Positions 45,101-57,100 of a stretch of 64,000 nucleotides of DNA are shown here, piece after piece. Origin of the DNA: Corallium rubrum (lineage: Eukaryota; Cnidaria; Anthozoa; Scleralcyonacea; Coralliidae). Position numbers and translations under genes: made by a program. Location of the stretch: the NCBI GenBank assembly GCA_964035015.1, contig OZ036007.1, forward strand, positions 4,988,497-5,052,496, read 5' to 3'. Under the pieces are notes generated by a model. That model was given only the letters and a program-made list of their open reading frames with translations. It did not search any database and was not told the DNA's origin. The first letter of the stretch is position 1, and each line of letters begins with the position of its first letter.

Positions 45101-48100
45101 ACCTCCACTCCTACCTTCACTCCCACCTTCACTCCTACCTCCACTCCCACCTTCACTCCCACCTCCACTCCCACCTCCACTCCCATCTCCACTCCCACCT
45201 CCACTCTCACCTCCACTCTCACCTTCACTCCTACCTCCACTCCCACCTCCACTCCCACCTCCACTCCTACCTCCTCTCCCACCTCCACTCCTACCTCCAC
45301 TCCCACCTCCACTCCTACCTCCACTCCCACCTTCACTCCCACCTCCACTCCCACCTCCACTCCCATCTCCACTCCCACCTCCACTCTCACCTCCACTCCC
45401 ACCTTCACTCCTACCTCCACTCCCACCTCCACTCCCACCTCCACTCCCACCTCCACTCCCACCTCCACTCCTACCTCCACTCCCACCTCCACTCCTACCT
45501 CCACTCCCACCTCCACTCCCACCTCCACTCCTACCTCCACTCCCACCTCCACTCCCATCTCCACTCCCACCTCCACTCCCACCTCCACTCCTACCTCCAC
45601 TCCCACCTCCACTCCCACCTCCACTCCTACCTCCACTCCCACCTTCACTCCCACCTCCACTCCCACCTCCACTCCCATCTCCACTCCCACCTTCACTCTC
45701 ACCTCCACTCCCACCTTCACTCCTACCTCCACTCCCACCTCCACTCCTACCTCCACTCCCACCTCCACTCCCACCTCCACTCCCACCTCCACTCCTACCT
45801 CCAATCCCACCTTCACTCCCACCTCCACTCCCACCTCCACTCCCACCCCCACCCCCACCCCACCTCCACTCCCACCCCCACTCCTACCTCCAATCCCACC
45901 TCCACTCCCACCTCCACTCCCACCTTTACTCCCACCTCCACTCCCACCTTCACTCCCACCTCCACTCCTACTTCCACTCCCACCTTCACTCCTACCTCCA
46001 CTCCCACCTCCACTTCCACCCCCACTCCCACCTCCACTCCCACCTTCACTCCCACCTCCACTCCCACCTCCACTCCCACCTCCACTCCTACCTCCACTCC
46101 CACCTCCACTCCCACCTCCACTCCCACCTTCACTCCCACCTCCACTCCTACCTCCACTCCCACCTTCACTCCCACCTCCACTCCCACCTTCACTCCCACC
46201 TTCACTCCTACCTCCACCCCCACCTCCACTCCCACCCCCACTCCTACCTCCACTCCCACCTCCACTCCCACCCCCACTCCCACCCCCACTCCCACCTCCA
46301 CTCCCACCTCCACTCCCACCTTCACTCCCACCTTCACTCCCACCTCCACTCCTACCTCCACTCCCACCTCCACTCCCACCTTCACTCCCACCTCCACTCC
46401 TACTTCCACTCCCACCTTCACTCCTACCTCCACTCCCACCTTCACTTCAACCTCCACTCTCACCTCCACTCCCACCTTCACTCCCACCTCCACTCCTACC
46501 TCCACTCCCACCTTCACTCCCACCTCCACTCCCACCTTCACTCCCACCTCCACTCCTACCTTCACTCCTACCTTCACTCCCACCTTCACTCCTACCTCCA
46601 CTCCCACCTTCACTCCCACCTCCACTCCCACCTCCACTCCCATCTCCACTCCCACCTCCACTCTCACCTCCACTCTCACCTTCACTCCTACCTCCACTCC
46701 CACCTCCACTCCCACCTTCACTCCCACCTTCACTCCCACCTCCACTCCCACCTTCACTCCCACCTCCACTCCCACCTCCACTCCCACCTCCACTCCCACC
46801 TTCACTCCCACCTCCACTCCCACCTCCACTCCTACCTCCACTCCCACCTCCACTCCTACCTCCACTCCCACCTCCACTCCTACCCCCCAGCCTTCACTCC
46901 CACCATCACTCCCACCTTCACTTCCATCTTCACTCCCACCTTCACTCCCACCATCACTCCCACCTGCACTTCCACCATCACTCCCACCTTCACTCCCACC
47001 ATCACTCACTCCCACCTTCACTCACTCCCACCATCACTCACTCCCACCTTCACTCACTCCCACCATCACTCACTCCCACCATCACTCACTCCCACCATCA
47101 CTCACTCCCACCATCCCTCCCACCATCACTCCCACCATCACTCCCACCATCACTCACACTCACTCCTTCCCACCCTCACTCCCACCATCACTCCCACCTT
47201 CACTCCCACCCTCACTCCCACCATCACTCCCACCTTCACTCCCACCTTCACTCCCACCATCACTCACCCTCACTCCCACCTTCACTCCCACCCTCACTCC
47301 CACCATCAGTCCCACCTTCACTCCCACCATCAGTCCCACCTTCACTCCCACCATCAGTCCCACCATCACTCCCACCATCAGTCCCACCTTCACTCCCACC
47401 TTTACTCCCACCTCTACTCCCACCTCCACTCCTACCTCTACTCCCACCTTCTCTCCCACCTTCACTCCCACCTTCACTCCCACCTCCACTCCCACCTCCA
47501 CTCCTACCTCCACTCCCACCTCCACTCCCACCTCCACTCCTACCTCTACTCCCACCTCCACTCCTACCTCTACTCCCACCTCCACTCCTACCTCTACTCC
47601 CTCCTTCTCTCCCACCTCCACTCCCACCTCCACTCCCACCTTCACTCCCACCTCCATTCCCACCTCCACTCCCACTTTCACTCCCACCTCCACTCCCACC
47701 TCCACTCCCACCTCCACTCCTACCTCCACTCCCACCTCCACTCCCACCTCCACTCCCACCTCCACTCCCACCTTCACTCCCACCTCCACTCCCACCTCCA
47801 CTCCTACCTCCACTCCCACCTCCACTCCCACCTCCACTCCCACCGTCACTCCCACCTCCACTCCCACCTCCACTCCCGCCTCCACTCCTACCTCCACTCC
47901 CACCTCCACTCCCACCTCCACTCCCACCTCCACTCCCACCTCCACTCCCACCTTCACTCCCACCTCCACTCCCACCTCCACTCCCACCTCCACTCCCACC
48001 TCCACTCCCACCTTCACTCCCACCCTCACTCCCACCTTCACTCCCACCTTCACTCTCACCCTTCACTCCCACCCTCCCACCTCCACTCCTACCTCTACTC

Positions 48101-51100
48101 CCACCCTCCACTCCTACCTCTACTCCCACCTCCACTCCCACCTCCACTCCCACCTTCACTCTCACCTCCACTCCCACCTCCACTCCCACCTCCACTCCCA
48201 CCTTCACTCCCACCTTCACTCCCACCTCCACTCCCACCTCCACTCCCACCTTCACTCCCACCTTCACTCCCACCCTCACTCCCACCTTCACTCTCACCCT
48301 TCACTCCCACCCTCCCACCTCCACTCCCACCTCTACTCCTACCTTCACTCCCACCTTCACTCCCACCTCTACTCCCACCTCTACTTTTACCTCCACTCCC
48401 ACCTTCACTCCCACCTTCACTCCCACCCTCCCACCTTCACTCCCACCCTCACTCCCACCTTCACTCCCACCTTCACTCTCACCCTTCACTCCCATCTTCA
48501 CTCTCAACTTCACTCCCACCTTAAATCAGTCAACGTACTTATACTTCAGGTTTCGGTTGTGGTTAAAAATTTGGCGGGCATGGCGTTCATTCATGACTGT
48601 GAAGAAAATAAAACAGACAAAGATGAAGTTGGCTAAAAGAAAAGGTAAAAAAGATTTAGATAATTCTTTGGATGTTTCTATAATGACTAACAAGCAAAAT
48701 TACAACAAAGAGAAACCTGAATGAGGATGTAAAAATATTCTTGTCAGTCACAAGAAAAAAAGTAGACGCCGTCTTCTTCGACTTGAAGTTCGAATTAAAA
48801 TCACTCACGTTAAAGTCCCTAGGAAACGAAAATTAATTCTGTCTGATTTGAAAGAACACTTATAAAATGATAGAGTAACATATTTTCCAGTTTTTCGTTG
48901 AGAGTTTGTTTGATATATAAATTAAACATTTTGACGTCGCACGTGCATAAATGAGTTATCGAAAAGAGTTATATGTCTTTGCCATTGTCAAATATAATAA
49001 CTTGAAAATCTACATGTTTAGTGTTCTGGGTAGACTGAAAACCAGCCGCCGATCTCATCTATGTTCTGGGCAAAACACCTACTTGCTTCCTTCGAATTAT
49101 TTTGGTTTGATAATAGCAAAGATATATAACTTTTTTAATAACTCATTATGCGGCACATGTGACATCAAAATGTTTAATTTGCATATCAAACAAACTGAAA
49201 TATAATTGTCAGTTGTTTGCTGTACAAGCTGTGTTAGTTAGTAATACTCAGAAAAATCAAGCTGAAATTTCTGAAACTAACTAACAGTGTTTAACTGGAA
49301 ACTTACTGTTACAACGCGACTTGTAGACCAACAAGTACTTGTAACCGAGCGGTTAAGACTCGTTCCTGGAGGACTGGGCACAGTCTAAGGTATAAGTACC
49401 TTAATTAACCTTGCTCCGCTATCTGAGTTCTAGTGGCTCAATGGTTAGAGCGTCTGGCTAGCATTCAGAAGGTTGTGGGTTCGAGTCCCGCTTAGAGCTC
49501 AGAGTTTTTTCTGAATATTACTAACTAACACAGCTTGTACAGCAAACAACTAACAATTATTACTAACATCAAGCTGCAATTTCTGAAACTAACAAACTGA
49601 AATATCTCAAGAACAAAGCAAGAAAACAAAAAAACTGCAAAAGATGTTACTCTATCATTTTAAGTGTTCTTTCAAATAAGACAAACTTAATTTTCATTTC
49701 ATAGGCACTTTTCTATCTGTAAAAAATCAGACCTTGTTGCACCTGCAAGTATCTATTAAGTGTTACAGTTTTGTGTTCTTACAATGGCTTAATCAGAATT
49801 GATGCATAATATATCTGTGTCTTAATGTAGCTGATCATGTTTATCTGAAAAAGTGTTTTGCTTGTTGGAGAAGTTATGTTAGCAAACGACAAGAGAAAAA
49901 ACAGTTCTATCTCAGAGCACAAGATCAAGGGAAGGTTTTAGCAAAAAGGTAAAAAAAAAGGCAGAAAATGTTTCTTATTAAGCTCCAGATGGGGATCGAA
50001 ACCGCAACTTGTTACATTATACGAAGCTCGCTAATGTACCACACACAATACACACATCTCATATGACTGCGAATTTGCAACCTTAGCTGCATGTCCATCT
50101 GAGCCTCAGTAGCTCAATGGTTAGAGAGTGTAACCGGTTATAAGTAGGTTGCTTCTATCTCTGCATGTCTAGGCCTCAAAAAGTATTAGAACTTAACGCG
50201 CGTTTACCAAACGTCTGTTACATTACACCAAGTTCGCACATACACGCGTAAAAACGCGCAAGTTGTTCACGGTTGTTAGCAGGCGTGAACAATGTTCTGC
50301 TGCACCCCGTGAACAATGTTGTCAACAAGTTGTTCACTTATAGTTCGAACAACTTGTTCACGTAATATATCAACAACGAGTTTGAGTGTTTCATCAGGGG
50401 ATCCAAACACGAGAAAACATGATGAAAGCACGAGGCCGAAGGCCGAGTGGTTTTATTGTTTTCGGGTGTTTGGATTCCCCTGATGAAACACGATAAACGA
50501 GTTGTTGATATGGCATCTCAATCGAGTGATTTCAATTGAAAAATACAATTAAAATAAACCCTCATGAGATTTTATTCATGAGTGTGTGTAAAATTTATTC
50601 ATACAGCAACTTGTTTGTTTTGCATCGATAATTAAGATCTTAAGAATTAGATGAAAACCGGTTTTCATCTAATATCTGGAGTGGTATACGATTTTAGCGT
50701 GTTTTCCTGGCGTATCCAACGTCAATCAGGTGATTGAATGGACTATTGTAATTGGCTGATTATCTCATGAATTATTAATGAGTTTGAGATGGATAAATCA
50801 ACAGTCATGAACAAGTTGTTCCAACAGCACATTTTTTATAGCCAACAACGTTGTTCGCACATGATACAACATGTTATGACAGCATGACGAAGTAACAACG
50901 ATGAACAACAATGTTACAACAATTGTGGACATGACTGGTGTATCAACACGTCCTTCAGTTGCTACAACATGCGTGAACAAGGGTTGTTGTTTCATCAAGC
51001 AGTAACAACTTGTTGAAACAATGATGAACAATGTTGTTCATTTATCAATGTTGTTCACACATGATAACAACGTTGTTACGGCATTGTTTAGGCAACAATG

Positions 51101-54100
51101 TTGTAACAACTTGTGCGATTTTTACGTACGTGAAGTAGTACCACAATTGGTCAGTGTAGTTGGTTAATGCGAAATTATCAGTGTGTGTACTGCGATGTCA
51201 CTGATCCAAATTTTTGCTACAGGACAGCATTTTCTAGATGGAAAAATTGTTTGGCGTTCAAAAGGAAACTGTTAGCCATGGAAGAACAAGCTTTGTATGG
51301 CTGGGCTAGAAATTTAGTTTATAAGGTTCGTACGAAATAACAAAAAATCTACAAGACGGTTTAGGGGGGGGATTACATGGACCGGGCTGGACCGGGATCC
51401 CGGTTGTCGCAACCGGGCTAACCCGGTTAACCAGGATAAAAATGTCCATGTAATCGTTTTCGTCCCGGCAAACCAGGCTGAAAAACTGTTGAACTCGCTT
51501 CGAACATCAACGTTGTTTGTGTGTTTCGTGATCAAAGCGAAGATTTAATGAATTAATTAGTCTTCGTGAAGATGCTTTCCTGGGTTAGCTAAGACTTTAA
51601 CAATTTTTTTATTAACGATGGGCTTACAAAATAAATAATAGACTAATTAGTGTAAAACTGAAGTAAAACTAACGTAGCTTTGTCCTTATTTACTTGATAA
51701 TTGCGAATTTCGGCCTGAAATCATCCCGGCTTACCGGGCTAGCCCGCTCCATGTAATCGTTTCGTAAACTCATCCCGGTCAACCAGACTAGCTCGCCATA
51801 CTACATCAGACCATACCATACCACATCAGATCATACCACACCATACCACATCAGACCAGACCATACCATACCATACTACATCAGACCATACCACACCATA
51901 GCATACCATATCATACCATACCTCATCATATCATACCATACCATATCACATCAGAGCATACCATGTAATCGCCCCCTTAGATGGAAAGCAGTTAACTGCA
52001 TACTATAGGAAACGAAATATAGTAAAATTTGAGTGCTGCCGAAACTATTGAACGTAGTTTTCTAACGTTTCGAGAGAAAGCCTTTGTAATTCCAACGTTA
52101 GAAAACCACGTTTAACAATTTCGGCAGTACTCAAACCTTACTATATTTCGATTTGTATTTCAACACTGCCTACGCAGCACACTACTTTTATTTCACTAAT
52201 AGGAAACGACCCAACTTCGCCCCGTCCACACAAATTCGGATGTTGTGAGGGCACGAGGAGAGAAGTGTGATTGCTTTGTTACTGCAGTGTTTAATTTTGT
52301 TTATTTGAAAGGCGTGGGAGTGCTGGATATTTAACTATAACTTTGCTCAAGAAGAAAAACGTAAAGTCGCTTTCGCAGTTCAGCTTTATAATAGAAGACT
52401 GGTTTTTAAAGTGTTTGGTTCTTTTAAACTTTATGGTATTCAGAGGAAACTGAAGAAACTTCGTCTTCGTAAGTAATTAGGCATTTTCATACTACACCAT
52501 GATAATCTACCATGCTATGCCATACCACATCAGATCATACCACACCATTCCACATCAGACCATACCACACCATAGCATACCATACCATGCCATACCTCAT
52601 CATACCATACCATAGCCTACCATATCACACCATACCACATCATACCATAGCATACCATATCACACCATACCACATACCATAGCATACCATATCACACCAT
52701 ACCACATCATACCATAGCATACCATCTATCTATCTATCTATATTTCGATTCTAAATCGAACACATAATCAATCAGTCATAGGTATGTCTTCCAAATTTCT
52801 CGATTCTCCATGACATTTCGTATCTCGTCAGTTGTTTTCAGACCAGTGTCGTCCCTAATGACGTCAATATAGTTCTTCATTGGTCTTCCTCTATTCGCGA
52901 TTCCCCTCTTCGGTTCCCACAGAACGAAAAGAGATCCTATCTCCTCTTGAGCCCGCACCATGTGGCCTGCAAATTGTAGCCGTTTCCTCTTGAGACGATT
53001 CGATAGACGAGGGATTTCTCCGTACAAGTCCTCATTTGTCATTCTCTCTGACCAATGCACATTAAGAGCAAATCTCAGGAGTCGTGTAAAGCACCCGTCT
53101 AGTCCTTTGATGTCACTGACTGTAGTCGTCCATGTTTCACTTCCATATGTCAAAACGGGAATTACAGTGATCTCAAAGAGGCGCACCTTCAGTTTCCGTG
53201 TCATGCGGCTTAACCACACCTTCTTCAACTTGTGTGCTACACTCCATGCTATGGCCTTCCTCACTTTGATATCTTTCTGTGTGTCTCTAATCCATGCTCC
53301 AAGATATTTGAAGTCATCCACACACTTGAGCTTCCTCCCACTGATCGTTGTTAGGTTGGGGGCATCTTCGACATTGAGTGTGATGTACTCTGTTTTCTTG
53401 GCGTTGATCTTTAAGCCAACTTCAGCACAGCAGGTCTCCACTGATGTAAGTAATGATTGTGCTTGCTGAATTTCTTCGGATAGCAGAGCTATGTCGTCTG
53501 CGAAGTCTAGATCGGTAACAACTACTGGTCTTACACGCCTGGACTGTTTCCTAGATAGTTGGAAGCCCAGTTCTTCTTCTCTTCCAATTGTTGCCTTTCG
53601 AAGTGCATAGTCAAGTACAATGATAAACAGTAAAGGTGCAAGCGTATCACCCTGAAGTACTCCCGCTTTGATTTCGAATAGTTCAGTTTCTCCGTCAGGT
53701 GACAACACTTTGGCCTTAGTCCCCCTGTACATGCACTCGATAGCCTTAACGATCCGTTCAGGAATCCCATAAGCTCTGAGGATGTCAAACATCATTCCAC
53801 GATGAATCGTGTCAAATGCTTTCTTGAAATCCACAAACGTAAGAATTGCCGAGAGATTCTTCCTCTTTACCCCTTCTATGAGTCTTCTAATTGCTAACAC
53901 TTGTCCTACAGTCGATCTTCCTATCCTGAATCCATTCTGGTTCTTACGTAGTTCTTTGTCAACCGGTGATCTTATTCGATTGAGGAGCATCTTATTGAAG
54001 AGCTTGGCTACAATCGACATCAGAGTTATTCCTCTGTGGTTCTCGCCTAAGCTTAAGTCTCCTACCTTGGGGATGGGGACGATGTTCATCAGTACCCATT

Positions 54101-57100
54101 GATCTGGTCGTTTTCCTTCGAGGAGCGCTTGGTTGCAGAAGTCGAGTACAATCTCATCCAAATGGCATCGTTTCAGAACTTCAGTAGTTATTCCATCTTC
54201 TCCAGTTGATTTACCCTCCTTCATGTTGTTTACTGCAGTCCTGTACTCGAGGCTATCAAAAGGGTTTTCCTTGATGTCCAATGCAGAACAGATAGGTTCG
54301 ATAACACAACCTTTGTTTAAAATTTCCGATGGTTGTCCAAGCAAATCCTGGAAGTGCTTCAACCAGTTGTCGACACGTTCTTTTGTTGTATCACCGTTAA
54401 GCTGTCCAGCTTTTGTTGACTTCTTGTTACTCAGCTCATTAATAATTTCCCAGCATTCTCTGTGTTTGTTCAGGGATTCACATTCTTCTATCCGATCGAT
54501 TCGTTCAGAGATTCTTTCTTCTTCAACTTTCGTATACGTATCCGAGAGGTTTGTCTTCGCTATCTTACAAGCTTCTCTGTTGACATCACAGTCATTCCCA
54601 TGCAGTTGGTGTAAGGCTCGCTCCACTTCTTTTCTTGCTTCGCTAATTCGAACGTCATTTGAATTCCATTCTTGTTTCTTTTTCTCAATTTTTGGGAGAA
54701 CTTCCTGCATTGTTTCATTCGCATCGAGGAATCTCTGATAACGAATTGTCGGGTCGTCTGAGTGGTTACCATCTGGTGGTTTAAATCTGGTCCTCAGTAC
54801 GGACTCATATTTCTTCTGCATTATCGGATCATGACGGAATTTATACCAGTTGTAACGTGGTTTCCTGGCGACCTTCTTATTGGCTCTAAGACTCAGTCGA
54901 ATACTGGCTGTTACCACCCGGTGGTCGGAGCCAACACTTGCAAACGTGTTGTATGCTTCGCAGTTGGTAACCCCATTCCACCACTTGCTATTTGTGAGTA
55001 TATAGTCCAGTTGTCTTCGCTTCCCATTTGCATCTAGGAATGTCCATTTCTTCCCAGCTTTCTTCTGGAACCTCGTGTTGGCGATGTCAAGTTTCTCTTC
55101 CATCGCTAGGTCTAGGAGTTTTTGTCCGTTATAGCATACCATATCATACCATACCATACCACATCATACCATAGCATACCATATCATATCACACCATACC
55201 ATATCACACCATATCACACCACACCATAGCATACCATATCACACCATACCACATCATACCATAGCATACCATATCACACCATACCATCACACCATACCAT
55301 AGCATACCATATCACACCATACCACATCATACCATAGCATACCATATCACACCATGCCATACCACATCATACCATAGCATACCATATCACACCATACCAT
55401 ATCACACCATATCATGGCATACCATATCACACCATACCACATCATACCATACCATAGCATACCACACCATGCCATACCACATCATATCATAGCATACCAT
55501 ATCACACCATACCATATCACACCATATCATAGCATACCATATCACACCATACCATAGCATACCATATCACACCATACCACATCATATCATAGCATACCAT
55601 ATCACACCATGCCATATCACACCATATCATAGCATACCATATCACACCATACCATAGCATACCATATCACACCATACCACATCATATCATAGCATACCAT
55701 ATCACACCATACCATAGCATACCATATCACACCATACCACATCATATCATAGCATACCATATCACACCATGCCATAGCATACCATATCACACCATACCAC
55801 ATCATATCATAGCATACCATATCACACCATGCCATATCACACCATATCATAGCATACCATATCACACCATACCATAGCATACCATATCACACCATACCAC
55901 ATCATATCATAGCATACCATATCACACCATACCATAGCATACCATATCACACCATACCACATCATATCATAGCATACCATATCACACCATGCCATACCAC
56001 ATCATATCATAGCATACCATATCATATCACACCATACCATATCACACCATATCATAGCATACCATATCACACCATACCACATCATACCATACCATAGCAT
56101 ACCACACCACACCATACTACACCACACTGTAGCATACCATACAACATCACACCATTCTTTGACTTTAAAAATCAATAGAATGACATTTTTGTCGTAGGTT
56201 CTGGTGAGAGATTTCATCGATTACAATCTTTGCGATGTTGGTTTTTGATTTGGAAAGTTACCTGGAGGAGAAAAAGGGAATTAGCTAAATTTGAAGATGA
56301 CATTCGTTGCAAAGGAGAAGAGGCGAGAAAAAGAAGAATATTTCTTGCTTGGAAACACTGTATCTTTCTAAGCTAAGTACTGTTAATTCAGTTATAAAGT
56401 CATTAACACTTTATTGGCCAGGTTTTCGGGAGCTCTCCCTTGACGAGTAAAATAGTCTGGTGTTAGCCAGAGTAAAATAGTCTGGTGTTAGACAGAGTAA
56501 AATAATCTGGTGTTAGCCAGAGTAAAATAGTCTGGTGTTAGCCAGAGTAAAATAGTCTGGTGTTAGACAGAGTAAAATAGTCTGGTGTTAGACAGATTAA
56601 AATAGTCTGGTGTTAGCCAGAGTAAAATAGTCTGGTGTTAGCCAGAGTAAAATAGTCTGGTGTTAGCCAGAGTAAAATAGTCTGGTGTTAGCCAGAGTAA
56701 AATAGTCTGGTGTTAGACAGAGTAAAATAGTCTGGTGTTAGACAGAGTAAAATAGTCTGGTGTTAGACATTAAAATAGTCTGGTGTTAGCCAGAGTAAAA
56801 TAGTCTGGTGTTAGCCAGAGTAAAATAGTCTGGTGTTAGCCAGAGTAAAATAGTCTGGTGTTAGACAGAGTAAAATAGTCTGGTGTTAGCCAGAGTAAAA
56901 TAGTCTGGTGTTAGCCAGAGTAAAATAGTCTGGTGTTAGACAGAGTAAAATAGTCTGGTGTTAGCCAGAGTAAAATAGTCTGGTGTTAGCCAGAGTAAAA
57001 TAGTCTAATGTTAGACAGATTAAAATAGTTTGGAGTTAGCCAGTAAAATAGTCTGGTGTTCGACTGAGTAAAATAATCTGGTGTTAGCCGGAGTTAAATA

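Noticed and set aside
43720..48636. Open frames of 1638 and 1595 residues (Pro/Ser/Leu/His/Thr-rich)
   Set aside because: They translate a 12-bp repeat; equally long frames exist in the other plus frame and on the minus strand. SFI1 exon 5 is inside one of them only because its frame happens to stay open.
52960..54738. Plus-strand frames of 97-201 residues
   Set aside because: They are the antisense of the LINE reverse transcriptase frame.
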